DNA of 64,000 nucleotides from Sphingobacterium sp. PCS056 (lineage in GTDB: Bacteria > Bacteroidota > Bacteroidia > Sphingobacteriales > Sphingobacteriaceae): positions 1,426,001 to 1,490,000 of the forward strand of contig NZ_CP096883.1 of the NCBI RefSeq assembly GCF_023273895.1, read 5' to 3'. A program made the position numbers and the translations under genes. The notes beneath the pieces were generated by a model. It searched no databases and was not told where the DNA came from. It worked only from the letters and a program-made list of their open reading frames with translations. The number at the start of each line of letters is the position of its first letter. The stretch's first letter is position 1. Shown piece by piece: positions 35,361 to 45,463 of this stretch.

Positions 35361-35825
35361 TCAATCCGTTACTCCGTCGATTGTATGATGATCACGGCTT
35401 GGAGGATCAGAATGATCTCCGGATCTATAGGACTCGGTAAAACTGCAAGATTTTCCGATAATGGTTATGCTGTATTCGTAGCCTTTGTCACTTGTGAATG
35501 AGCAGGTACCAGATGATATATCTTCTGCTGTGAAATGACTTTCGTCTAGCCGCTCACCGTCAGGCCAATGGATCTTGACCAGTTTATCATGTTCAATAGC
35601 TACATCTAGCGTATAACAATTACTGCTGGCTGTATTGGGATGATGATACTCAACAGTAGCACAATACGTTCCATTAGGGAAGGTATAGTCCTTTGATTTT
35701 GATCCCTTATTTTCATGTGCTGAATCATGCTTATGTTCGTTCTGCTTAGCGGAATGAGCATCGGGATCTCCCGCCTGACAAGAAATGAAGAATACCAGTA
35801 TGATCATATAGATAACAATTTTCAT
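35361..35825 (-). CDS. Hypothetical His-rich lipoprotein
   Basis: 154 residues. The lipobox is VFFISCQAG. The mature start is rich in His, Lys, Asp and Ser (AHSAKQNEHKHDSAHENKG). A globular part follows with four Cys (YCATVEYHH, NCYTLDVAI, GTCSFTS, KSCSFTES). The His and Cys content suggests metal binding or disulphides, which is inference. No relative was recognised. It is transcribed alone from the minus strand. Confidence 0.6.
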   Translation of the reverse strand: MKIVIYMIILVFFISCQAGDPDAHSAKQNEHKHDSAHENKGSKSKDYTFPNGTYCATVEYHHPNTASSNCYTLDVAIEHDKLVKIHWPDGERLDESHFTAEDISSGTCSFTSDKGYEYSITIIGKSCSFTESYRSGDHSDPPSRDHHTIDGVTD

Positions 35826-35829
35826 GATG

Positions 35830-36145
35830 TTACATTTGATATAGTAAATAACTCTTGGCCCTACGCATGTTTTTGCGATAAAGTTTCATCGATTATGGCA
35901 GTATTTTGCTATGCAGTAAGATAACGATTCGTATGAGCATGCGCAATTATAATTTGAAAAATCCTTCTTTTTTTTATTTCCGTAAATAGAATGATCTTCG
36001 CATGAACTTATTCCCGTTACTCCCTGAAATTATATTCAAACTAGCGATTTTTGTTTTTATATACATCTAACATCATGAAAATTACCGATATTATGAAATA
36101 ATGGACAAATGGATGGGATGCTGAAGTCAGAGTTACATTAAAGCG
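35830..36145. other. Intergenic region, nothing identified
   Basis: AT-rich DNA upstream of the lipoprotein gene; it should hold that gene's promoter. No coding frame or strong hairpin stands out. Confidence 0.4.
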
Positions 36146-36388
<243 letters not shown>

Positions 36389-36644
36389 CTATCTTGAAAA
36401 ATGAGGAATACCACCCCATAAAAAATTCTCAACCGGGCAGTAACGACGTGTAAGTTAGCACATGGTGGATGTTTTGTCTTTAATGGAGCTCCCAGTAAAT
36501 TTTGATTGATTTTAAATTTCAAAATATAGGGTAAAAATCATGTAAGTGGTAGGTAGGCTGGAACTATTGACCAAGATATCGTGATGCATACATGCCCAAT
36601 TTGGACCAGCACTAAAATAGAGATATACAAGTACAGTTCAAAAT

Positions 36645-36681
36645 AAGAAAAGCTCTTTCACCTGCTTGAAAGAGCTTTTAC
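36645..36681. terminator. Bidirectional hairpin terminator
   Basis: AAAAGCTCTTTCA (36648-36660) and TGAAAGAGCTTTT (36667-36679) are perfectly complementary. No intact gene ends nearby, so it probably belonged to a lost gene. The stretch 36389-36644 and 36690-37045 shows no gene. Confidence 0.75.
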
Positions 36682-37049
36682 AATGAAATATACGCTATAA
36701 AGCTAACTATAGCTAATATAAAGATATACTAAATCAATTAGATCTGATCAAGAATATTAAAATTCCGTGTTTCTACCCGAAGTTATCCAGTATTTTGTAC
36801 GTCAATATGGTGTTCATCATACGTTTTTTAAAAGAGCAAAATAATGAGGAGCCCAGGCTCGCCGATTTCCAGTAACCCTTGTAGCGACTCAATTGGATCC
36901 TTTATAATTTAAAATTGTCTATTAAATTTTAATGGTCGTGTTTCGGAAGTGGTGTAACGGGTAGAAGATGATTCATGTATCTATGTGATAAAAGTGCAAA
37001 TAATGAGGTCAGGTTATTATTTTAACGATTACTGATAAGAGATCCATAA

Positions 37050-37079
37050 AAACGGCCTGATCATGTGATCAGGCCGTTT
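37050..37079 (-). terminator. Terminator with CCTGATCA core
   Basis: AAACGGCCTGATCA and TGATCAGGCCGTTT form a perfect 14-bp stem. It lies just downstream of the minus-strand fragment ending at 37095. Confidence 0.8.
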
Positions 37080-37094
37080 CTAGCAATAAGGATA

Positions 37095-37268
37095 TTATTT
37101 TATATCCCAGAAGATTCTTCCTTCTGTTTTATTCTGTTCGAGATATAACGGGTTAGCAATCAATTTATTTAAAGCATCATTATAATTATTATTTGCTGCG
37201 TTTGGTACTGGTAGGGTAGATCTGCGAGGAATTAAAAATGTAGTGCCTCCAGATTTTATTCTTATTTA
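37095..37268 (-). pseudogene. C-terminal fragment of an unidentified exported protein
   Basis: An open minus-strand stretch without a start codon reads RRSTLPVPNAANNNYNDALN, KLIANPLYLEQN, KTEGRIFWDIK and stop, directly followed by a terminator. It has the look of the end of a real gene. The family was not recognised; a SusD-like or other surface protein is possible. Confidence 0.5.
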
Positions 37269-37476
37269 TAATAGCTGATCTTGCTATAATGGTCGATAGG
37301 TATCTTCTTCATAATCAATACTTATAAAAAGGTGCGTTTTCTTGCGTATTTTATTTTTTATGCTTATCCTTACAGTACAATAGAATAGTAAACCATTTAT
37401 TTTAACAATTATAAACCCTTATAGCCCCATTAAAGTCCTGTTTAAAAACGGACGGAAAGGGTATAACTAAGCTTAC

Positions 37477-38673
37477 ATGATGATGAAAACCGGTCAATAT
37501 ATCTTTGGATTTTGCATACTATTGCTGCTTGTCCAACCTCTTTTTGCGCAAATCCGTACAGGTGCGGATCAAACTTCTGAATATCTCGACGATTTGAAAG
37601 GGAAAAGAATTGGTATGGTGGTCAATCCTACTTCACGAATCGGAGATCAATCCAGTGTGGATAGTCTGATCGCACTTGGGGTCAATATCGTGAAAGTATT
37701 TGGTCCGGAACATGGCTTCCGTGGCGATGTCGGCGCAGGGGTAAAGGTGACAGATGCCATCGATCCGAAGACCGGGGTCAAAATCGTTTCTTTATATGGT
37801 AAGACCAATAAGCCGACTAAAGAGATGCTGGAAGATGTGGATCTGATGATTTTTGATATTCAAGATATCGGTGTTCGCTATTTTACGTATATCGGAACCA
37901 TGCACCGTGTTATGGAAGCTTGCGCCGAGCAGGGGAAAGAGCTGTTGATCTTAGATCGACCTAACCCTAATGGATACTTTATCGACGGACCTATTTTGGA
38001 TATGGCGTTCAAATCAGGAATCGGCATGCATCCTGTGCCTGTCACCCATGGTATGACCGTCGGGGAATATGCGCAGATGATCAATGGGGAAGGCTGGCTG
38101 GCAAATGGCGTGCAGTGCAATATCAAGATTGTGCCAGTGGCAAACTATAGCCACGACACGGAATATATCCCGCCTGTACACATGTCTCCGAATATCAATA
38201 CCTATCAGGCTGTTTTGTTATATCCGTCGACTTGTTTGTTTGAAGGTACGGTGCTCAGTGAGGGAAGAGGGACTCTATTTCCATTTACCGTTATTGGTGC
38301 GCCTGAATTAAAAGGTAAATATAATTTTTCGTTTACGCCAGTCCGTATACCGAATATGAGTGCCACCCCCATTCACCTCAATAAACTATGCTATGGTTTG
38401 GATTTAAGAACAGTCGATCTACAAAAATTAAGAGCGTCCAAGCAAATCGACCTTTCGTGGTTGATCGAGACCTATCAGAACTATCCGAATCAAAAAATAT
38501 TTTTTGATCATAAGCAAAGTAAAGAAATTGTCGTATTTGATAAGTTAGCGGGGGGACCTGCGCTAAGGGAGGCTATTATTGCGGGTCAGTCTGCGGATGA
38601 AATTCGTAAAAGCTGGGAACCAGGACTAGCGACCTATAAAGAAATGAGAAAGAAATATTTAATTTATAAGTAA
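37477..38673 (+). CDS. namZ: NamZ-type exo-beta-N-acetylmuramidase (DUF1343)
   Basis: 398 residues. A signal peptide ends LVQPLFAQ. The family core is clear: GKRIGMVVNPTSRIG, VKVFGPEHGFRGD, IFDIQDIGVRYFTYIGTM, LDRPNPNG, PVTHGMTVGEYA and EGTVLSEGRGT. NamZ releases N-acetylmuramic acid from peptidoglycan fragments, which the cell can recycle. Three consecutive ATG codons offer starts at 37477, 37480 or 37483. A decayed copy of its 5' end and upstream DNA lies at 23680-24042. Confidence 0.93.
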   Translation: MMMKTGQYIFGFCILLLLVQPLFAQIRTGADQTSEYLDDLKGKRIGMVVNPTSRIGDQSSVDSLIALGVNIVKVFGPEHGFRGDVGAGVKVTDAIDPKTGVKIVSLYGKTNKPTKEMLEDVDLMIFDIQDIGVRYFTYIGTMHRVMEACAEQGKELLILDRPNPNGYFIDGPILDMAFKSGIGMHPVPVTHGMTVGEYAQMINGEGWLANGVQCNIKIVPVANYSHDTEYIPPVHMSPNINTYQAVLLYPSTCLFEGTVLSEGRGTLFPFTVIGAPELKGKYNFSFTPVRIPNMSATPIHLNKLCYGLDLRTVDLQKLRASKQIDLSWLIETYQNYPNQKIFFDHKQSKEIVVFDKLAGGPALREAIIAGQSADEIRKSWEPGLATYKEMRKKYLIYK

Positions 38674-38689
38674 TGTTAGCCCTTTACGA

Positions 38690-38776
38690 TACTTGGTCAC
38701 TTCGTAACTCTGTCACTATTTGTAGAGTTAGTAGGTTAGATAGTGAGTGGGTTTGATAGTTAGTAGGTTAGATAGT
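38690..38776. repeat. CACT-type and GTTAG-type short repeats before the barrel gene
   Basis: GTCACT-like units (38697-38720) are followed by an exact 18-bp direct repeat, GTTAGTAGGTTAGATAGT, at 38727-38744 and 38759-38776. The second copy ends two bases before the ATG of the next gene, so length changes would alter its leader. Confidence 0.8.
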
Positions 38777-38778
38777 TT

Positions 38779-41208
38779 ATGTCAGTTCCAGTTTTAAGAT
38801 CCTTATGGGTTGGAATAATTGTTTTATTTTGCACACAGCTGTATGGACAGGTGCAGGATAAACGCATTAGTGGAAAGGTTGTTGATGAGAACCGATCGCC
38901 TATATCATTGGTTACGATCAGCCTGTATGATCACACTGAAAAGTTAGTTTTGAGTACTGCAACAGATCGTTTGGGGAAATTTCAGATGAAATTTGATCAA
39001 ACAGGACGCTATTTTGTAAAAGTGAGTCATATGGGCCATCAAGAACAGCAGTCTGCAGTTTTTGATGGGGCAACGATCGATCTGGGGACCATTATGCTTA
39101 AGCCAGTGGCCAGTACATTGGCAGAGGTGACTGTGGAAGGAAAGAAAAAACTGATCCAAATCGACGGTGGTACACTTATTTACCATGTCGACGGCACGAT
39201 TGGAGGACAGGATGTTTCTGTTTTGGAAGCATTGAAAAGAGCTCCAGGTGTCTATGTTGAAAATGAAAGTGACATTACGCTCCATGGAAAAAGTGGGGTG
39301 CAGATTTTGTTGGATGGTCGTCAGACTTTTCTTTCTGGAAAAGAATTGACAGATCTGTTAAAATCATTGTCATCCAATAATCTCAAGTCCATTGAAATCA
39401 TCAATAGCCCAACGGCTAAATACGATGCTACCGGATCAGCAGGTATTATCCATATTAAAACAAAAAAAAATCAAGTAACAGGGCTTAATGGTACGATCAG
39501 CAGTACTGTAGCGTATGGTATCAGTGCTAAACAGCTGCAAAATGTCGCGCTCAATTACCGCAAAGACAAATTAAATGTATACGGTAATTATAGCCATACT
39601 TTGGGCAATTACAACTATTTATACGGCACAAATCGTCAGCAAAATGGAAAGGCCTATGATAGCCATACGGATGATGTGGATAAACGCCAGAAAATGTCTA
39701 CGCAGGTGGGGGTGGATTATAATCTGAACGATAAAAATACCATCGGTTTTATGGCAAACGGTAATTTTATCTTTGGAGGGGGGATCACCGATACCCGGAC
39801 AGCAATCAGTACCCTGCCGTCCTTCGTGATGGAAGAAACCCTAGATGCTATCAATGATTATTATGGACAAGGTACTGCTCGTTATCATGTTAACTTCAAC
39901 TACAGATACGAAGATACGCTGGGCAGGAGTTTGAATATCGATGCTGATTATGGTTTTTTTGATAAGTGGAATAAAAATTTACAATCCAATACCTACCGCG
40001 ATGCGCAACAAAGCATTTTTCAGGAAAATCTATATCGGACGCTCAATGGAATCGATATCGATCTAAAAGGAATCAAAATAGACTATGGTACGAAGCTCTG
40101 GCAAGGTAAGTTGGAAACAGGTTTGAAGTATTCGAATGTGGGTTCTCGAAACAATTCGAGGTTTTATCATGTAGGTGCTGCCGCTGATAGTTTGGATAAT
40201 CGACGCTCCAATGATTTTCATTTTGATGAGCATATCTCCAGTGCTTATGTCGATTATAAACGAACGCTAGGAAAATGGTCGCTCCAGGGTGGATTGAGAT
40301 TAGAAAATTCGCGTTCAACAGGCACGTTATTTTACAAAGAGAACGGTGCGGATCTGGACGATCAAATTAATCGTAATTTTACCAACCTCTTTCCATTTTT
40401 TTCTGCTACCAGACCGTTTGGTGAACAGCAGACCCTTTCTTTGTCCTATGCCAAACGGATCGAAAGACCAGCTTATGCCGATTTGAACCCGTTTATCTAT
40501 ATGCTGGACGAATTATCTTTTTGGCAGGGAAATCCGTTTTTAAGTCCATCGCTCACCCATCGCTTTACAGCTTTATACTCTTTAAAAAGTGCCACGGTGA
40601 TCTCCTTTAATTTTACTTATACGGATCAGTTGAATGCGAAGGTAACGGATACGCTCGATAGCGATAAAATGGTGATGATCAGCAAGAATGTAGGTGCTCA
40701 AAAACACTGGTCGCTATCGCTGACACAGAATTTTGCACCTAAACCGTGGTGGGATCTTACTTTTAATGGTCTTTTTTATTATATCCAAAATGATATTTCT
40801 TTTGATCAGTATAGAAATCTGAACTTGCAACAGGCAGCAGGTCGTGTGAGTTTAATACAATCTTTTAAGCTGCCTTATAAGATGAAAGCCGAACTGGCGG
40901 CTGTCTATCATTCAAGACGTCTCAGTGGTGCCAATACGCTGAGCAGGGCTGTTAGTCAGGTTGATATTGCTTTTCAGAAAACGATGCTACAGGATAAAGC
41001 GACGGTCAGGTTTGCGATCAATGACATCTATAAAGGGAATCAAAGTAAGTACACGCAAAATTTCCCTGGATTTGTTTCGAATAGCTATGGTTACTACGAG
41101 TCCAGGCAGGTGCGGTTGAGTTTCAGTTATCGATTCAGCAGTGGAACGGCAAAAGCACAACGCGCACGGAAATCGGCATTGGAAAGTGAAAGTGGAAGAA
41201 TTCCCTAA
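38779..41208 (+). CDS. TonB-dependent-receptor-like outer-membrane barrel protein
   Basis: 809 residues. Signal peptide up to LYGQ. A carboxypeptidase-regulatory-like domain (RISGKVVDENRSPISLVTI) occupies about 27-110. A plug-like domain follows (VLEALKRAPGVYVENESDITL, then GKSGVQILLDGRQTF), then a barrel of the OMP_b-brl_3 type (LSLSYAKRIERPAYADLNPF, ending VRLSFSYRFSSG). This family lacks a SusD partner. The last 20 residues are unusually Ala/Arg/Ser rich. The gene follows namZ by about 105 bp and may be co-transcribed with it. Confidence 0.88.
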   Translation: MSVPVLRSLWVGIIVLFCTQLYGQVQDKRISGKVVDENRSPISLVTISLYDHTEKLVLSTATDRLGKFQMKFDQTGRYFVKVSHMGHQEQQSAVFDGATIDLGTIMLKPVASTLAEVTVEGKKKLIQIDGGTLIYHVDGTIGGQDVSVLEALKRAPGVYVENESDITLHGKSGVQILLDGRQTFLSGKELTDLLKSLSSNNLKSIEIINSPTAKYDATGSAGIIHIKTKKNQVTGLNGTISSTVAYGISAKQLQNVALNYRKDKLNVYGNYSHTLGNYNYLYGTNRQQNGKAYDSHTDDVDKRQKMSTQVGVDYNLNDKNTIGFMANGNFIFGGGITDTRTAISTLPSFVMEETLDAINDYYGQGTARYHVNFNYRYEDTLGRSLNIDADYGFFDKWNKNLQSNTYRDAQQSIFQENLYRTLNGIDIDLKGIKIDYGTKLWQGKLETGLKYSNVGSRNNSRFYHVGAAADSLDNRRSNDFHFDEHISSAYVDYKRTLGKWSLQGGLRLENSRSTGTLFYKENGADLDDQINRNFTNLFPFFSATRPFGEQQTLSLSYAKRIERPAYADLNPFIYMLDELSFWQGNPFLSPSLTHRFTALYSLKSATVISFNFTYTDQLNAKVTDTLDSDKMVMISKNVGAQKHWSLSLTQNFAPKPWWDLTFNGLFYYIQNDISFDQYRNLNLQQAAGRVSLIQSFKLPYKMKAELAAVYHSRRLSGANTLSRAVSQVDIAFQKTMLQDKATVRFAINDIYKGNQSKYTQNFPGFVSNSYGYYESRQVRLSFSYRFSSGTAKAQRARKSALESESGRIP

Positions 41209-41413
41209 TTATATCACATCAGTTGATGATTTATTCAAGCTATGTTGCTAAATCGATCAAGATAGCACCTATTTTGTTACATTTCTAATTTTTGATATTT
41301 TTTAAAAATTTTGACGTTTAATGCCTAATTATACCTGTTTTTCTTACTTTTCATGTACTTTTTAGCTTAAAATTGAAATAACATTTCATTTATTTTTTGT
41401 ACATTAGTCTAAT

Positions 41414-41662
41414 ATGGAATTAGCAAATATTACAAAAGAGCGGCTTGTAGAAGCTCAAAAAAATGGATATACTGCAATTATTACGAAGTACAATTCAAAT
41501 CCTTTGGATCCCATCTGGATCTTTGAAAAGGTAAAAAAAGATCAATTTTTTCAATTTTCGGAAGACCTTCAGGACACGTATCAACTATGTTACCCCATCT
41601 CGGATGCTATTGAAACGGTAGAAGAATATCCGTTTATAGGAAAATTAAAATTACCGGATTAA
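41414..41662 (+). CDS. Small hypothetical protein
   Basis: 82 residues, no signal or membrane segment. It is rich in aromatic and charged residues (IWIFEKVKKDQFFQFSEDLQ). An element close to TAnnTTTG (TATTTTTTG at about 41391-41399) lies 15 bp before the start. A hairpin follows at 41767-41798. Isolated gene, family not recognised. Confidence 0.55.
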   Translation: MELANITKERLVEAQKNGYTAIITKYNSNPLDPIWIFEKVKKDQFFQFSEDLQDTYQLCYPISDAIETVEEYPFIGKLKLPD

Positions 41663-41760
41663 AGATGGCGCATGAGGTCGGCCTGATATGAGGGGATGAT
41701 GAGATTAAATCATAAAAAATAATATCAATATCAAGACGACGAACAATAGAATAGCCTTCT

Positions 41761-41845
41761 AATAAAAAACCCGCAACATCGAGCTGTTACGGGTTTTCTT
41801 TATATAAACCCTATTATGAATAGAAAACTATGCATAATGGAAGAT
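41761..41845. repeat. Terminator hairpin within dispersed repeat, copy 2 (partner 9296-9400)
   Basis: AAAACCCG-x-AACA and TGTT-x-CGGGTTTT pair around 41767-41798, with flanking A and T runs. Sequence after the hairpin (CCCTATTATGAATAG, TATGCATA) matches the copy at 9296-9400. It can end transcription of the small gene at 41414-41662. Confidence 0.7.
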
Positions 41846-42064
41846 AATAAAAAATATGATCACTAGCAAATATAGTGAAACATATTAGGATTTTCGGGTC
41901 CTCACAATTGATCTTTTTTGTACGCTGATCTTTTAAATACATGCTCTCTAGCCAGTACTTGACATAAAGCCTTGCTGATGAAAATAGCATAAGTGATTTG
42001 AAATGGGGTTGCGAACTTTTGGTTGATGGCAAAGATGATGTTAAAGCGATCGGTGGCTGTGGTT

Positions 42065-42430
42065 ATGTGCCTGGATGAGTCCGAACTACAGAGTTATTTT
42101 ATAAAACGGATAGCACGATTTTTAGAAACCAACGACCGCAAATTGGTCGGATGGGACAAAATTTTGGAAGGTGGATAGCCTAAAAATACTCGATCAATAC
42201 CTTAGCGCGGGTATATGCTAATGATCCCTACCCTCGGGCACTGACGGCAGTGCAACGCAAATATGTAAAAGGCATACAGCTGGCGCTGTGGAATGAATTT
42301 ATTCCAAATCGAAAACAATTGGAATATATGCTGCTGCCGCGGCTTCCGCCCGCAGCGGAAGTGGCGTGGTCAAAACCGGAAAATAAAAATTTCGAAAAAT
42401 TTATTGAACGCTTGAATCTGGGACATTTTC
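42065..42430 (+). pseudogene. Remnant of a GH20 beta-N-acetylhexosaminidase gene
   Basis: Two pieces in different frames. The first (42065-42178) reads DESELQSYFIKRIARFLETN, DRKLVGWDKILEGG and stop, the segment before the active-site region of GH20 enzymes. The second (about 42214-42430) reads YVKGIQLALWNEFIPNRKQL, EYMLLPRLPPAAEVAW, which is the end of the GH20 catalytic domain. The part in between, the N-terminus and the catalytic DE pair are lost. Confidence 0.88.
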
Positions 42431-42500
42431 AGTCTTGGAGCTGGAAAGGTTGCACCCCCATTATTATACACGTTAAATTCGCCTTTTCTCCCATTTCTAT

Positions 42501-42532
42501 TTTGATAAGCGGTGTATTTTTTGTTAATTTTG
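42501..42532 (+). promoter_or_regulatory. Promoter of the GH2 gene
   Basis: TTTG at 42501-42504 and TAATTTTG at 42525-42532, 20 bases apart, match the Bacteroidota housekeeping consensus TTTG / TAnnTTTG. The start codon is 41 bp downstream. Confidence 0.7.
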
Positions 42533-42573
42533 AGTTGTGTCATACATAACACTAACAACCTAATTTGCTATAT

Positions 42574-45051
42574 ATGAAGTATTTTTTATTATTATGTTCC
42601 ACTTTTTTCATGTTCTGTTTGGGCCACGCGCAGAGCCGTACAGAAATTCTCCTGGATAAAAATTGGAAATTCTCCCGAACTGAAGATCCTACTTTCACAC
42701 AACCTGCCTTTGATGATCAAAAATGGCAGTCTGTGCGCATTCCTCATGATTGGGCTATTTATGGGCCATTTTCATCAATAAATGACAAGCAAGTCATGGC
42801 TATTGCCCAAGATGGACAAAAGGAGGCTTTGGAACACGCTGGACGTACTGGCGGTCTGCCTTTTGTTGGCGTTGGACAATATCGGACGCAATTTAGATCA
42901 CCTGAATTTACGAAGGGTAAAAGAGCTCAGCTGGTATTTGATGGTGCTATGAGCAATGCCCAGGTATATATCAACGGGCGGAAAGTAGGCTATTGGCCGT
43001 ATGGCTATAATACTTTCCATTTTGATGTGACGGAATTTCTTTATGCAGACGGTACTGAGAATACATTGGCGGTTCATCTGGAAAATCTCCCCCAATCATC
43101 ACGTTGGTATCCTGGAGCCGGATTGTACCGCAATGTGCATTTAATCATTACAGACGAAACGCATATCCCGGTGTGGGGTACGCAGGTGACTACTCCTGTT
43201 ATTAAAAAGGAATATGCCGAAGTACACATCAAAACAAAAATGAAAACGAGTAATCCGCAGACAATTCGTTATGTGCTAAAAACAGCTATATTAAATCCAG
43301 ATGGTGATACCGTTGGCCGTATTTCAACCGATCTATCGGCCTATGATGATCAGGTTTTTACGCAACAGATCAGAGTCGATCGTCCGTCACTGTGGGATCT
43401 AGATCACCCTCATCTGTACCGTGCTGTATCGCAGCTGTATGGTGATGCACAGCTGAAAGATGAAGTGGAGACCCCATTTGGTATCCGTAGTATGGCGATT
43501 GTTCCTGATCAGGGCTTTTTCTTAAATGGAAAGCACCTGAAATTTCAAGGGGTATGTAACCACCATGATCTTGGGCCGTTGGGGTCTGCTGTCAATGAAG
43601 CTGCCATACGTCGACAAGTGCGTATAATGAAGGATATGGGTGCAAATGCCATTCGAACTTCACATCATATGCCTGCTCCGGAACTGGTTCGTATCTGTGA
43701 CGAAATGGGCATGATGCTGATGATCGAAACTTTTGACGAATGGAAAATACCGAAAATGAGCAATGGATACAATCGTTATTTTGATGAATGGGCGGAAAAG
43801 GATTTAGTAAATGTTATTCATCATTATCGCAATAATCCATCTGTGGTGATGTGGTGCATCGGAAATGAAGTGGAAGAGCAGAGTGTCAAGACGGGGGCTA
43901 GAGTGTCGCGTTTCTTGCAGGATATCTGCCACAGAGAAGACCCTACGCGTCCCGTGACAAACGGTATGGATAGACCCGATGGCGTTTTATTTAACGGGAT
44001 GGCAGCATCTTTGGATGTCGCAGGATTTAATTACCGCCCGCATCGTTATCAGGAAGAATACGAACGTCTCCCGCAGCAGATTATTTTAGGAACAGAAACA
44101 GCATCTACCCTGAGTTCAAGAGGAATATATAAGTTTCCTGTACAACGAAGATCGATGGCAAAGTACGATGACCATCAGGCATCTTCCTACGATATGGAGC
44201 ATTGTGGCTGGTCTAATCTGCCTGAAGATGATTTTATTCAGCACGAAGATCTACCTTATACGATCGGCGAATTTGTTTGGACAGGATTTGATTATCTGGG
44301 CGAGCCGACTCCTTATTATACGGACTGGCCAAGCCATAGTTCCTTGTTTGGTATTGTCGATTTGGCCGGTATCCCTAAAGATCGTTATTATTTGTACAGA
44401 AGCCATTGGAATAAAACGGCAAATACCTTGCATATACTGCCGCACTGGACATTTCCGGGACGGGAGGGTCAGGTGACCCCTGTATTTGCCTATACCAATT
44501 ATCCGACAGCTGAACTCTTTATCAATGGGAAAAGTCAAGGTAAAATAAGTAAAGACACTTCGGTCACACTCTTTAATTCAAATGATAAAACTGTTGATAG
44601 ACAAAAACGGTATCGCTTGATGTGGATGGATTGTAAGTATGAACCAGGCACAATAAAAGTAGTTGCTTATGATCGAGACGGCCGTGTCGCAGAGCAGGTG
44701 GTCCATACAGCCGGCAAGCCTCACCGTATTCAGCTCAAGGCAGATCGTAAAAACCTGAAAGCTGATGGAAAGGATTTATCTTTTATTGAGGTCAGTATGG
44801 TTGATAAAGATGGAAATTTGTGTCCAGATGAAACACGTGAAATACAATTTAAAGTGAAAGGTTTGGGCCAATTTAAGGCTGCAGCTAATGGAAATCCAGC
44901 CAGTCTGGAGTCTTTTCAATCGCCGTTTATGAAATTGTTCAGTGGCCGACTGACAGCTATCGTCGAATCTTCGGAACACCGTGGGAAAATCATCTTCGAA
45001 GCCTCTGCGAAGGGTGTTAAATCTGCTAAGCTGGAGCTGATATCCGAATAG
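42574..45051 (+). CDS. Exported glycoside hydrolase family 2 enzyme (beta-galactosidase-like)
   Basis: 825 residues from ATG 42574, which begins the signal peptide (MKYFLLLCSTFFMFCLGHAQ); an ATG at 42565 would add three residues. Order: sugar-binding jelly roll (35-190), Ig-like domain (195-290), TIM barrel (290-600), then DUF4982-type and further beta-sandwich domains. The acid/base Glu is in WCIGNEVEEQ near 440 and the likely nucleophile in LGTETAS near 515. GH2 enzymes of this layout cut beta-galactosides or related glycans. It stands alone with its own promoter and terminator, beside the remnant of a hexosaminidase gene. Confidence 0.92.
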   Translation: MKYFLLLCSTFFMFCLGHAQSRTEILLDKNWKFSRTEDPTFTQPAFDDQKWQSVRIPHDWAIYGPFSSINDKQVMAIAQDGQKEALEHAGRTGGLPFVGVGQYRTQFRSPEFTKGKRAQLVFDGAMSNAQVYINGRKVGYWPYGYNTFHFDVTEFLYADGTENTLAVHLENLPQSSRWYPGAGLYRNVHLIITDETHIPVWGTQVTTPVIKKEYAEVHIKTKMKTSNPQTIRYVLKTAILNPDGDTVGRISTDLSAYDDQVFTQQIRVDRPSLWDLDHPHLYRAVSQLYGDAQLKDEVETPFGIRSMAIVPDQGFFLNGKHLKFQGVCNHHDLGPLGSAVNEAAIRRQVRIMKDMGANAIRTSHHMPAPELVRICDEMGMMLMIETFDEWKIPKMSNGYNRYFDEWAEKDLVNVIHHYRNNPSVVMWCIGNEVEEQSVKTGARVSRFLQDICHREDPTRPVTNGMDRPDGVLFNGMAASLDVAGFNYRPHRYQEEYERLPQQIILGTETASTLSSRGIYKFPVQRRSMAKYDDHQASSYDMEHCGWSNLPEDDFIQHEDLPYTIGEFVWTGFDYLGEPTPYYTDWPSHSSLFGIVDLAGIPKDRYYLYRSHWNKTANTLHILPHWTFPGREGQVTPVFAYTNYPTAELFINGKSQGKISKDTSVTLFNSNDKTVDRQKRYRLMWMDCKYEPGTIKVVAYDRDGRVAEQVVHTAGKPHRIQLKADRKNLKADGKDLSFIEVSMVDKDGNLCPDETREIQFKVKGLGQFKAAANGNPASLESFQSPFMKLFSGRLTAIVESSEHRGKIIFEASAKGVKSAKLELISE

Positions 45052-45129
45052 ATAGATCACCTGCAGTAGCGATTTGAATGGAGGTCAAACCGCAGCGTTC
45101 TAGACTTGTGCTCACACTTTTATGCCTAC

Positions 45130-45159
45130 CGAAAGCCTGATTTATTGATCAGGCTTTCG
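45130..45159 (+). terminator. Terminator after the GH2 gene
   Basis: CGAAAGCCTGAT (45130-45141) and ATCAGGCTTTCG (45148-45159) form a perfect stem. The CCTGAT core resembles two other terminators in the window. Confidence 0.7.
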
Positions 45160-45174
45160 CTTGATAGGAACTGA

Positions 45175-45460
45175 TCACTCCGGCAGTCCCTCATGCGCTG
45201 AATAAAGGAATAATGAGCCCATAATCACGATGATGTGCTAAATCAATAAAATATTTCGAAATAGCTGTTTTATACTGCACAAGTAGCTATTTAAACGGTT
45301 AACGAATTAATCGTATTTTTTGCAGCTGCCACCGGGCATGCTAATTTGTAGGAAGTAATTATTTTCATCAAGTGCGATCGTATGCTGAAGTTAGCGGGCA
45401 ACCACTTCACTAAAAGTCTTGATTCAGTGTTCTCGATATGCAACCGCTATGACAAACAAA
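45175..45460. repeat. Third, most diverged copy of the crp-upstream repeat
   Basis: CACTCCGGCAGTCC, AAAATATTTCGAAATAGCTG, AACGGTTAACGAATTA (45175-45310) and AATTATTTTCATCAAGTGCG with ATCGTATGCTGAA (45350-45397) run parallel to 25147-25390 and in part to 5043-5200. CTCGATATGCAA (45432) is shared with 35208. No gene is seen here. Confidence 0.6.
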
Positions 45461-45463
45461 CCC

